DNA of 24,323 bases, from assembly GCA_001430745.1 (NCBI GenBank), contig KQ482074.1, positions 114,280-138,602 of the forward strand. The letters run 5' to 3'. Source of the stretch: Auxenochlorella pyrenoidosa. Lineage: Eukaryota; Chlorophyta; Trebouxiophyceae; Chlorellales; Chlorellaceae. Positions 1 through 10,296 of the stretch are shown here, one piece after another. Numbering within the stretch: the stretch's first letter is position 1; each line of letters begins with the position of its first letter. The notes beneath the pieces were generated by a model, which saw only the letters and a list, made by a program, of their open reading frames with translations, did not search any database and had not been told where the DNA came from. The position numbers and the translations under genes were made by a program.

Positions 1-3000
1 GCCGGGGGTGGCAGTGCTGGGCTTGGCGGAGGTGGAAGGGGCGGTCCTGGGCTGGGCGGGGGCGGCGGCGAAGGGCTGGGTGGCGGTGGGCTGGGGCTGG
101 GCGGTGGGGGTGAGGGGCTGGGAGGAAAAGGCGAGGGACTGGGTGGAGGTGGAGGCGGGCTGGGCGGAGGCGGGGATGGGCTGGGCGGGGGTGGAGAGGG
201 AGAGGGCGGAGGCGGGGACGGGCTGGGCGGGGGTGGAGAGGGCGAAGGCGGTGGAGGGGAGGGGCTGGGTGGTGGAGGCGAAGGTTTGGGCGGTGGAGGC
301 GAAGGGTTGGGTGGAGGTGGTGGTGAAGGCACGGGAGGCGGTGGGCTGGGGCTGGGCGGTGGCGGAGAAGGGCTGGGAGGAGGAGGCGAGGGGGAGGGTG
401 GAGGTGGGCTTGGGCTGGGCGGAGGAGGCGAGGGAGAGGGTGGCGGGGGAGGTGGGCGGGGCGGAGGCGGGGACGGGATGGGTGGGGGTGGAGAGGGAGA
501 GGGCGGCGGAAGCGGGGGGCTGGGCGGCGGGCTGGGTGCAGGTGGCGGCGGTGGCGGCGGTGACGGGGGCGGCGATGGGGGTGCTGTCTCGCTTGCAAAC
601 CCGGCTTCGACAGTGCTGACAGCCTGTGAGCTTGTGGGCGTGGCTGTGCTGTCCATCATCTGGCAGTTGCCCTTGACCCCCGTCCAAGGGTGGGTTGCGC
701 TGCATGGAGTGCGGGGAGGAAAGGAAGGGCGGCGGGGGTCGGGTCTGGTACTCGAGTGCTTGCCCTTGGGGGGGACAGCCGCGTTGAGTGGCTGCGGTTT
801 AGCAGCACAGGTGCAGGCAGACACTCACACGTATCCGTAGGCAGCAATCACAAAGTAGCACCACCTCGTTGCCTGGCACCTGCAAGGAATGGTATGCACA
901 AGCGACAGGGAGAATGGACCACATCCGTGCACCCGTCGGCCCTGGGCGGCAGGCAAGCATGCCAGGGCAGGCGCAACGGCGGGCCCGTCCGCAGCAGGCA
1001 GGGTGCGTGCCTGGCTTTGCAGGCGGCGTTGCTCGTCTCATTTGTCATTGCACTCATGGTGCCATAAGTGCCCGGGTAATAGGACCAGCTGTTCCAGTAC
1101 GTATTGCTAAGATACGTGAACTGGCCTGCAGCGCAGTTTGAAGCAGCGGGAGCAGCCTTGCGCACTCCACTGGTTCAAGGATGCTTGGGAGGCAGAGCTG
1201 GCATGCTGTGCCGCAAAGAATCCCACACCACTCCCTTCCACTTGCGCGTGTATGTCGGTGTGGGCTGGCCGAGCAGGCTGGCCACAGCCTTGGCCACGTT
1301 GAGCCTGCCACCCGACGAGCAGACCCCAGCCAGGGCCGCGCTGGTGTCAACGCTGCCCAGCAGTGCCGCCCTGCAGCATGCAGGGCGCCAGCGGCATTCA
1401 GGGCGCTGCAAGCGCGGGGGCCAGAAGTGCAGGCGGGGCAGGCGGGGCACGTGCGCCTACCCTGCTGGCCCTCGAGCTTTTCTGCCTCGTGCACCCTCCC
1501 GCCCACGCCCTGCAGCCCTCTTTCCAGCCCGCCCCGGCCCCCCAGCCCCCACCTGACTTCCGCCATCGTTGCGTCTGGCTTGGCCGCAAAGAGGAGCGCG
1601 GCCGCCCCCGCGGTGACGGGCGTCGCCATGCTGGTGCCGCTCATGAGGACGTAGCTGCTGTCGTTGTCCTTGTAGGTGGACAGAATGTTGACGCCGGGGG
1701 CAGCGATGTGCACCCGTGTTGCAGCATAGTTGGAGAAGTACGCGCGCGCGTCGTACAAGTTGATGTCGGAGGCAGCCACTGCAGGCGGCAAGTTGAAGAG
1801 GGGGTGTGGCTGGGCCGAGTGCCGCTGGGGTGAGCCTGACCTAATTTAAAGGAGCCTGGTGTGCTGCTGCTGGGATGGCCAAGTCACAAGGCGCAGGGTC
1901 GCGCACCCGCAATCTGGTTGGCGTTTCCGTACGTGGCCGGGTAGGTTTGGTTGTTCTCAATGTTGGTGTTGTCTGCAGCAGCAGCAGCACCAGCAGCGCA
2001 GAGCAGCATCAAGCGCAGCGGGCTGTCGCAGGCTCCTGGCCTGCACCGCTGCTGAGCAAGGTGGGCGTGCATGCAGACAGGAGGGCGGGCGGCTGGGGTT
2101 TAGGGTTTCGATTATTCGATTATACCCTAAACCCTAAAAAAAACCCCACCGTTGCCAGCAGCCGATACAAACAGGATGCCGGCTGCGCCCAGCGATGCGA
2201 TGGCGTTGTTTTGGCTCTGGCTGTACCCATAGCCGCCATAGGAGGCAGACACCACCTTCACACCTGCCTGCTAGACGGAAACAAGCGCAGCGAGGTGGCT
2301 GTTAGCAGCACCCCCGGGACAGTGCCGAGCAGGGGTCAAGCGCAAGCCATGGCATGCACACAAGCCGGCGCTGGCTGGCGCTCACCGCAGAGCAGCGGGA
2401 GTAGCAGTCGAGCGTGCTGGTGCTGTACAGTCCTTGGTCTGAAGACATTGCATTGCAGATGTACAGTGAGACCTGCAGAGCAGAGGCCAGCTGTGACCAC
2501 CGGTTGCGTGCCCGCATGCGGGGAGGCGCCGCCGCTTCGGTAGGGCCCACGGTGCGCAGCTGACCGGCATGAGCCGTCGCACTCAGCACGGAGGCAGCAG
2601 AAGCAGCAGCCGCAAAGGCAGGCATACAGGCTGGCGGCCAGGCGTGCAGCCGCGCCGCGCACGTTCCACACCACGCCGCTCGTCCCCCGCCAGTTGTTGC
2701 CGGCAGCTCCGATGATCCTGCAGGCGCGGGCAGGTCCAGCGCCAAACAGCCGAAGTTGAGAGCTGGGAAGCCGCATGCAGAAGCTGCTGGAGTCGGGGTA
2801 GCAACCTGGAGCAGCGGTGGGGTACTCAGAGGGGACTGCCGGTGGAGGGGTTGCAGGCTGCTGCTATAGCTCACCCGGCGCAGTGCGTGCCATGCCCATG
2901 CCAATCTGCAAAACCAGTCGGAACAGGGGAGGAATCACAGCTCAGTGGCTGGAGGGGAGAGCCATGGTGGCGGCCAAATGGCAGCACGTCGCACGATACA

Positions 3001-4647
3001 TGCCCCTGCCCAACCTTCGTAGTTGTTGAACTCATCCGAACCGGGAGTGGGCATGGTGTAGGTTGTCAGGTTCAAGGCCCTTCGGGGATGGACGGCATGG
3101 AGCAGGGGCTTGGTAGATCAGTCATGCTGTATTGGGGCTAGCTTCCTTCCCTCTCTCCCTTGGTCTTTGGTTGTGTGCCAAACCCTGCATGCCCTGCTCT
3201 GCGGGCCTTGCTCGCAGCCTGCCCCACCTGTTCCACCCTCCGGCAATGTTTGCCACCAGGTCTTCGTGGGTGCGACGCACGCCCGAGTCGACGACGCAGA
3301 CCTTCACCTGCGGGGGCGCCGCGCAGGCGAGCGCCATGTGCGGCAAGGAAGCACGCACGGCCTGGCCAAACCAGCGGGCGGCAGCGCAGCTGAGGCGCCT
3401 GAGGGCACGCGCCCTGGCAGGCTGTGTGCAGCGCCATCTGCGGCGAGCGCACGTGCCCACACGCAGCTGCCGCGCACCTGCTTGCTGCCGGTGGTGGTGT
3501 CCCAGGCCACGGGCGCCCACACGCGGTCCAAGTGCCACATGGTTCGCCCATAGTTGTTCCACCAATAGTTGTCGCGTGGCTGCGTCTCAAAAGGGCTGCC
3601 ACCGCCGTCGCCGCCGCCGCTGCAGGCGCCTGTGGCATCAGAGCAGCCGCTGGTGCTGCCCCCGGCGCCGGCGGCGCCGGCGGAGCCTTCGGGCACTGCC
3701 GCAGTGTCCGCCGCTGGCGCGAGGTTGGCTGTAGCAGTCGCCCGCTGCATGTCTGGCAGGTCCAGGGGCTGGGCGATGCGGAACTTGAAGTTGGGCTCCG
3801 CCAAGTCAACGTCTGCGGGCGAGCATGTGCGTGCGTGGGTCGGTGGGTGCGGGCGGGCAGGGGGGGAGCATGGGCGAGTGTGAGGCAGCCCTCGTGCTGC
3901 AAACGCTCAACGGCTACTTCAATCAACCAATCCTAATCGAAGCCCCAGGGCAGGGCTGCAGCACAATCACCGAGGCATCAGGGGCGGCGGGCAAGGGCCC
4001 GGCTGCAGGGGGCAGCTGGAGCAGCGCCCCGTTGATTCCGAGCCTTGCCTGCATGCCCTCGGAGCTGCGCCACCTTGGCGGGCACGCTGCTGCCGTCTGT
4101 AATGGCAAAGAGCATGAGCGCGTCGGGCGGCAGCGGCTCGCTCTGCCTGAGCGCCCGCTGCAGGGAGCCGCGGCCGCTAGCGGGCTCAAAGTCACGGCCT
4201 ACACGCACATCCTGGTGCCTGCCCACCAGCCGCTTCAGCTCCAAGCCAGGCAGCGGGCGCGTCGCTTGGGCTGCCGCTGCTGCCGCAGCCCGCGGCGTCT
4301 GCTTGAACCGCACCAGCACCATGCCTGGGGCGAACTCGACATCGCTGGGCCAGCGAGGGGGATCGGCTTCGGCGGCGGGGGCGGCGGCGCAGACTGAAGC
4401 GGCTAGGCAGGCTGCAGTCCGGAAGGGATCAACTTTTCGATCACAATTCGTTTGAAAAATTATGGCAGGATCGTCCTTGGATCGCCAAGCAGCTGCTTGC
4501 AAGCGACACCAACCAGCAACACCGCCAAGTGTCCCACGCAGCCAACAGACCCCCCTGCAGCCATTGGCACGCAAAGAATTTCTGTACGGTGTCACCTAGC
4601 TTGCCTGAAAGCCAAAGGGCGAGCCGCAGCCGCCACAAGTGAGCCAT
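1..4647 (-). CDS. Secreted subtilisin-like serine protease (S8) with Pro-rich tail; 3' end outside window
   Basis: This is a multi-exon gene whose minus-strand exons are 4647-4596, 4411-4049, 3812-3478, 3307-3237, 3079-3015, 2905-2875, 2717-2663, 2472-2386, 2267-2150, 1972-1907, 1778-1553, 1370-1246, one starting at 1125, and a Pro-rich exon from about 591 or 587 to the window edge. Phases agree through the 1125 junction. The start at 4647 gives a signal peptide (MAHLWRLRLALW, then CLAASVCAAAPAAEA across the first intron). Residues about 40-145 look like an inhibitor_I9-type propeptide ending VDLAEPNF. The catalytic residues are Asp257 (VCVVDSG), His300 (HGHGTHCAG), oxyanion Asn392 (SAAGND) and Ser464 (SGTSMATP), all intact. 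The protein should be exported and act on extracellular or wall proteins. The exon at 1125 (FTYLSNTYWNSWSYYPG) is unrecognised, and its donor is unclear. The tail is (S)PPP-type. Lytic or hatching subtilases of algae are a plausible class, but the substrate is unknown. Confidence 0.88.
166..504. repeat. Minisatellite coding the Pro-rich tail of the subtilase
   Basis: The Ser-Pro/poly-Pro coding tract (about 1-587, read on the minus strand) is built from degenerate repeats. Near-identical 42-bp units lie at 166-207, 208-249 and 463-504, each beginning ggaggcgggga and ending gggc, which is 14 codons per unit. The plus strand reads as a misleading Gly-rich open frame. Confidence 0.7.
2095..2147. 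repeat. Inverted telomere-like motif inside a subtilase intron
   Basis: The plus strand shows ggggtttagggttt (2095-2108), then a tandem tcgattat pair, then accctaaaccctaaa followed by an A-run and cccc. The arms ggtttagggt and accctaaacc are perfect inverse complements around an AT-rich spacer of about 17 bp. The motif is TTTAGGG-type, as in many plant and Chlorella-type telomeres. It sits in the intron between the exons ending at 2150 and beginning at 1972, directly beside the splice donor. Confidence 0.8.
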
Positions 4648-5817
4648 GTTGGCTTCACGAGCGGCGGTTCACTAGCTGGCAGTCACCCACGGCATATTAA
4701 GTGTCATTGATTGCATTGCCGAGGCCGCAAGCTCGACTCTGACACTTGGGGCTTCCCCAGCGGCCACCTTGCTTCACTCTTGAGCTGGTGCTTTTCAGCT
4801 GGCTCTTCAGAAGATGTTCGATACAGGGGATAACGCGGAAACGGTGCGCGATTCCCGCGGGCGCTCGCAAATCCATGCTGGCAAGCACATGAGGTGAAGC
4901 AGTGCCACCGCCTCGGTATCCCAGTCGGCCAGCTCAGGCTCAGTCAAGTGGCGTGAGCAGCACCCACCTGAAGCGTATTTCTCACGACCAAGATGCGCAC
5001 ATGAGGGAGCGCAAAATCAAGGCTTGCTTGCACCCTGCCAGTCTGATAAGCGCCATATTAGCCCAGCCGGGCAGCGCTAGCTGGCAAGACCACCGGCGTG
5101 GCGTTCAATGTCTGCTGTGGAGCTGATGAAAACTGGAACGTTCAACAGGGACGTGATGAACGGCTGTGCTTTTTTGAAGGACGCGAAAAGTAGGGGGTAT
5201 GAGGACGGATGGACACAGGTTGACAAGGAGACCTCAGCACTGCCCTGGGCGCTGCCTGCTGGCACTTGGCCGTACCTCCCTGGACGCTTGCCTACCGGTC
5301 AGCGCTGGTGCTGAACGGTGCGTATTGTCCCGGCTGTGGCAGGTGGCAGGGAGTGGTGTGTGCCAGGCAGCAGCGTGAACAGCAATGGCAGCCCGCTGCC
5401 CTCGTGCTGATGCTCGCCTGCAGGCTGGCCTCTGTTGGGGACGGACGCTGCCACCTCCGGCGGCCTAAAGAACGCCGATTCCAGCGTGCCGGCAGCACCC
5501 AACCCTCCCAGCCAGTGTCAGCATCACCACCTCCCAGGGGCTGCACCTATTGCTTAGCATCGAGGAGGGGCCTGCATACACAGGTTGGCGCCAGGCTGCC
5601 TCAGCAGCCATGGAGGGGGTGGCGCAAGCAGGGGGCAGCAGAGTAGGCTTGCAGCAAGACAGAGAGGGGCAGGACAGCCGGCCAGCAGGCGGGAACCACC
5701 AGCTGAGCAGCAGGGAGGGCCAAGCAGGGAGAGCAAGCTGGGAGGGTAGGGTGAGAGGGGGGAGGGGGGCTGGGGGGGAGGGGGCACACTGCCGCCCCAG
5801 CGGCGATCAAAGCGCGG
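4648..5817. other. Intergenic: subtilase 5' flank and NDUFA2 3' flank
   Basis: There is no convincing gene in this stretch. It should contain the subtilase promoter and 5' UTR (near 4648) and the NDUFA2 3' UTR (below 5818). Base composition is less GC-rich around 4690-5250 than in the genes. A TATA-like cttaatatg (minus strand) lies about 45-55 bases upstream of the subtilase ATG. Short open frames at 5077-5265 and 5108-5314 have no recognisable family. Confidence 0.6.
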
Positions 5818-6754
5818 TCAAAGCGCGCCCTCGCTCTCTGTGGACCGCGGCATCTGCTCCCCCCGCTTGACCAGCGCCTCGAGCTGCTTGCCGACATCGG
5901 CCTTGCCCAGGCCCTCAATCTTCACGGCCTCCTCCACACCAAAGTCTGCAGCATGCAGGGGGCAGCCCAAGCAAGTGAGGTGCTTGCGTTGACGCATGCC
6001 CAAACAATCGCCGGCGCCCTCTTGGGGACAGCAGTGCGGAGCACCACGGCCTGCAGCTGAATTCCTGACAACATGATCTGATGTGAACCCAAGCTCGACA
6101 GCATGAACTCCTGCGCACTGGTGTCCATGGCTGCAGGAAAACATCACCGGGCATATCCGAACGCTCGCGCCAGCGTGCAGTGAACGCTGGGATGGGCAGC
6201 AACGCAAACCGCACAGCAGCGGCGGAGCCTGGCAACGCACCATACCGCGCCACCAGCTTGGCCTCAATGCCGCTGCACTCGCGCACGAGGATGGGGAAGG
6301 TCGGGTTGGCCTTCTTCAGCTCTGCATAGCTGCTGAGCAGGAAGTCCCTGCAAGATGGGTGCAAGCGAGGCAACAGGGAGGAGGGGCTTCGAGCAGGTGT
6401 ACACTCCAGTGGGTGGCAGCGGCGGCGGCAGGGAGCCCACTAGAGCCCCACCCCGCGCCCCAGCATGCGCATCGCCCTTCGATCGCCGCTGTCAACGATC
6501 TCGCGTGGTCCAGGTCGGCAGGGGAGGCAAGAGCAGGCAGCAGGAGCGAGGACACAGGCGGGCAGCACACCTGGCGCCCGCGCTGCCCTGAGAAGTCTGG
6601 CACAGGTGAATCCTGCAGTGGGCAGCCGAGGGTGGTGCAGCTGTGAGCGCGACTACTTGCAAGACCGGTCTCGCCCCTAGCGGCTGCTTTCCGGTGCTCT
6701 CGGGCCTCACCTAAGCTCCTGCAGGTTCTTGCTCAGCGCAGAGCGCCACGCCAT
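5818..6754 (-). CDS. NDUFA2: NADH:ubiquinone oxidoreductase subunit NDUFA2 (B8)
   Basis: This is a small accessory subunit of mitochondrial respiratory complex I with a thioredoxin-like fold. Minus-strand exons are 6754-6711, 6612-6571, 6347-6241 and 5945-5818 (stop included). All phases agree and give 106 residues, close to the family's roughly 95-100. The protein starts [15 protein letters not shown]. The family hallmarks are [36 protein letters not shown] and AKLVARYDFG, including the two conserved cysteines (LCQ and REC). The C-terminal tail (about 20 residues after LEALVKRG) is slightly longer than in animals. The last intron uses the donor after TAT-G at 6241, which restores the ARY(D)FG motif; a donor two codons earlier would break the frame. 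It has no cleavable presequence, as expected for this subunit. Confidence 0.93.
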
Positions 6755-7352
6755 GGCGATCCAGGCGCTCCACTGCTCGGTACACTTCCTGCTCGGCTGC
6801 TGGCGGCACGGCCGGGGCCCTGGGCAGCGGGGAACTTGCCGACAGCAATGCAGACGACGGCACCTATCAAGGGTTCCTCATCATACAGGCTGCGGCGATG
6901 GCGGGAGCGAGCTGGCAGCGCCCAGCATGGCGGGGCAACATCTGCACTGCAATATTACTTGTGGCATCGCATGACAGCTAAACCTTTGCCCACTCCCTGC
7001 GCGCGGGCTGAGTGGATGGGTGCCTGAGAGCGGTGAGGGTTACAACATGAATCAGGTTGGTACATGAATGGCAGCCGCCATCGCAGCACAGCAGGGAACA
7101 AGGGCATGCGTGGCGGGCAGGATTCCCGAGGCGATGACAAGTTCAGTACAGTAGGCAGAGGTGCATGCTGAGCAAGCTAATCGGCGTTCGTTCAAAGAAC
7201 AGAGGGGGGACAGCAGCGCACCGCCAGCCACCTTGCGAGGGGGCGCGTGGCGACAGCCAGGGGCACTGCCCAGCAAAGCCAGGGCCCCGCCTCGCGCCGG
7301 CTGGTGGTAGCGAGTGCTGCACGATTGATGGCCTGCAGGCCAGCCCGCCGCT
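6755..7352. other. Intergenic: NDUFA2 promoter and ACT-gene 3' UTR
   Basis: About 600 bases lie between two minus-strand genes, with no gene seen. On the minus strand there is a TGTAA (plus-strand ttaca, 7040-7044), the polyadenylation signal commonly used by green algae. It lies about 310 bases past the ACT-gene stop and would give a long 3' UTR. The remainder should hold the NDUFA2 promoter. No TATA box is evident. Confidence 0.5.
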
Positions 7353-10011
7353 TCAGCGCGCACCCATGAGCACCTCCTGCTCCGGGGGCACCGTGGGGTG
7401 GGTGCGGTAGCCCAGCACGCTGCAGGGCGCAGCAGGGGGCACGGTGAGGGCCTCAGCAGGGCTCGCTGAGGCTGCGACGGCGCTTGCGGGCGGCGCATGC
7501 CATCGGCGCAAACGCTCCTCTTGACGCAGGCCGCTGGCACCGCACCTGGTGAGCGTGTACATGAGGGCAGAGATGCTGCCATAGTCCAGCTTCCTGCCCT
7601 GCCTGCAGGGGCACGGGGAGGGGCGGCAGGCAGACACGTTGCAGAGGTGCGCTGTGGAGGTCGGCTTGAGGGTCCGCTCTGGGATGCAGGCCACCCAGCA
7701 AGCAGTGCGGATGGCTCACGCGTCCACGATGCAGAACTTGAAGATGCGCCCGGTGCCCCCCGCAGCCAGCAGGCAGGAGCCCGCGTCCAGCTGCAGGCCA
7801 GGGGCAGCCTGAAGGGGGGCGTTGGTGGAGAGAGGGCTGGATGGCCATGCAGCTCGGTTGGGCATGTTCACCCAGCAGGCCACGGGTGTGGGCACGGCTG
7901 CCAGCAGAGGCCGGCAAGCGGGGCAAAGGTGCTGCTGCATGCAGCGGAGCTGGCGGCGCGTCAACGGGCTGGCCCATGCACTGCTCGGCGCTGGGGTGCC
8001 CGGAGCACCCCGTGGGCCCCACGCTTGCCTCCTGCTCCAGAAGCGGGCCCTGCGACTCCAGCCCAGCGTCCTCGTCCCCCTCGCAGCTGCTGCCCTGCAC
8101 CACCCCTTGCAGGATCTGCACATTCATCCCGCTGCACAGCGCGGGGCGGGCGGTGCGCAGGGCGTCAAGGGCTCCTGGGGCATGACGGCGGTGTCTGGGT
8201 CATGGAACGCGTCGGCACAGACTGCTCGTCTGCTTCATAACGCCCCAAGCTGAGCAGCGCACTGTGCGCCCTTGCCAGCCGCGGCCTGCATGGGCTGCGT
8301 GCCACACGGGCAGCGCCCCACTGCGCGCTGCACTGCCAGCAACCGGGCCATGGCGAGAGCAGACCGGTGCCTGGCCGGCGGCGCACCTCAGGGCGGAGGC
8401 CACCTCGAGGAGGAAACCGGGCGTCGGGCGCGGCTCCTGCACCATCACCTGCAGGGCGAGCGGTGGGGGGGCGCGCATGGGGCGGCGCTGCTGAGCCTCC
8501 CTGTGCGCGTGGGCATGCTGCAGGGAGAGCCGCCCGCAGCAGAGCCGCCGCCAGCCACGGCAGAGCGACGGAGGCCAAGAGCAGGGCGCAGGGAGCAGCT
8601 GCCTTGCCCGGGTGGTCATGTGTGCGCTGGTGCTCGGCGGATGCGAGGGCAGGGCGCCCTGGCGCCCAAGGCCCTCACCACCGTGCTGTCTGGGTGCATC
8701 GAGTTGGACAGCATGACGGGGCCGGCGCAGAACTCGGTCTTCTCCCTGTCGTCCTCGCCGGGGGAGCAGTACCTGCGGCAGTACGGGGGCGCAGCGCGGC
8801 TTGCTGTCAGGTGGGCAGACCTGCCAGCGCCAAGCAGCGCTCCAGAACTCATGCAGGCCCCGACCAAGGCGGCAGTGCAGAAGGCAAGGGAAGCGTCTGC
8901 TGTGCTGTAAGAGCCACCGGGTCCATGAGGATGGTGCACCGCGCAGCACCGCCCTCACATGACAAAGTCGCGCACGCGCTCCGCCAGCAGCTCAGAGGCA
9001 GCATCGCTCAGCTTCTCCCCTGCCAGGGCCAGCGGTTGTGGGGTGCGTGGGCGGGCAGCCGGAGTGTTGCAGCGCGGCGCACGTGCGGGCACGGGCGCGG
9101 GCCACGGCGCGACATGGGCTGGCATGCAGCTGCGCAGGGATGCTGCGCCGGCAGGGCAAGGGCCTGGCGTGATGTGTCGAGCTGCCCCACCTGACCGGTT
9201 GGTGAGCCAGAAGGTGTTGTGCGCCTGGCCGTCTGGGCTGGTCCGCACCTGCAAAGGCGCAACCAGGTTAAGGCATGCGTGGTGCTCAGGCTTTTCCGTA
9301 CAGGACCCCAGCAGCTGCACAGCTGTGCCAGCCACGGCCCAACTGCAGCCTGCACAGCTGCACGCGCGTGTGGGCAGAATCACAACAGCGGGGCAGGCAG
9401 GCCCGGCGGCGATGCCGCTCACCACGGCATTCTGCGCGACGACGTCCAGGCCGTTGAGCACCCAGGACACGACTCGCAGCAGCCCGGGGTAGTCTGCAAC
9501 CTCCACCTCGAGCACAGTGAAGCACTTGCTGCGCTTGTTGTCTGCGGGGCGCGGGGTGGCGGCCACGAGCAGCAGCTGACAGGCAGGGAAAGGCCAAGTG
9601 GCGGCCCACTCCATGGTGCACCTTTCAACTGGCTATCAGCAGAGGTGAGGGGTGGGGGGGAGGGCTGGGCTGGAACCACAAGGGCGAAGAGTGGACAATG
9701 TGAGCCCTGGCAAGCGCAGTGTGGCGGTTGCAAGGATCCCAGGCTGGGCCCTGCGCACCTGCTGTCACAAAAGCCGGCAGGCAGTATGCTCCTGACACTT
9801 CCACATCAGCATCCTCCTCAGCTGCAGCCGCCACTATGCGCCGCACGGGCAGGCTGCTCCGTGCGGCTGCAAGCGGCAACGGCAGCGACAGGTGGCACGA
9901 CTGCTGCCACTGCCGCTGCAAGGGTTGTAGCCAAGGCTGGGCCACGGTGCTGTGCCGCTGGCATGCCGCCGATGCAACTACCGCGCTTGGCCAGAGAGAA
10001 AAGCCCGCCAT
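7353..10011 (-). CDS. Chloroplast-targeted protein with two ACT domains
   Basis: Minus-strand exons are 10011-9759, 9541-9423, 9248-9191, 9019-8959, 8772-8679, 8448-8387, 8131-8029, 7790-7720, 7602-7546 and 7419-7353 (stop). All phases agree and give about 314 residues. The first exon encodes a Ser/Ala/Arg-rich plastid transit-type leader (ending near LPVRRIVAAAAEED). ACT domain 1 runs from FTVLEVEVADYPGLL through NAVVRTSPDG to FWLTNRSGEKLSD. ACT domain 2 runs from MVQEPRPTPGFLLEVASAL through GMNVQILQGVVQG to FKFCIVDAQGRKLDYGS. ACT domains usually bind amino acids or similar small ligands, and two-ACT plastid proteins of the plant ACR/DS12 type are the likely relatives. No catalytic domain is attached, so the role is probably regulatory or ligand-sensing. 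Exon 7 could end at 8029 (GC donor) or 8023 (GT donor), both in frame. It is transcribed away from gene A across a shared 285-bp spacer. Confidence 0.87.
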
Positions 10012-10296
10012 GGGCTCAAAATGTCGAGACGGGGCTCTGCAGCGAGCTGGAGAGCAGAAAGCGCGCGATCAGATGTCGCAAATCGATCCGTGCACAGTCA
10101 ACAGCAAGGGTTGGCCGAGCGAGGGGTCCCCCCCCATGCTGTGGCTGGCGAGAGGGGGCCAAGCAGGAGGTGAGCACAGGAGGCAGCTTGTGTTGCAGGC
10201 TTCGTCGATCATACAGAGCTATCCAGGTCTCACAGTCCCTGCCTCTGACTCCAGACAAGCACCCCCGCTCACCTCCAGCCGGCAACCCTTCTCGTC
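10012..10296. promoter_or_regulatory. Divergent (bidirectional) promoter region
   Basis: Only 285 bp separate the start codon of the minus-strand ACT gene (10011) from that of plus-strand gene A (10297), so promoter and 5' UTR elements of both must lie here or overlap the genes. No TATA box stands out. From about 10097 the sequence is duplicated upstream of the second A copy (from about 19719), while the ACT-proximal part is not. Confidence 0.55.

Noticed and set aside
8..840. Long plus-strand Gly/Trp-rich open frames
   Set aside because: They are the complement of the Pro-rich tail of the minus-strand subtilase. The composition follows from GC-rich repeats.
5108..5314. 68-residue plus-strand frame (MSAVELMKTGTFNRD...)
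   Set aside because: The composition looks protein-like, but there are no splice partners and no family I recognise, and it lies in the 5' flank of the subtilase.
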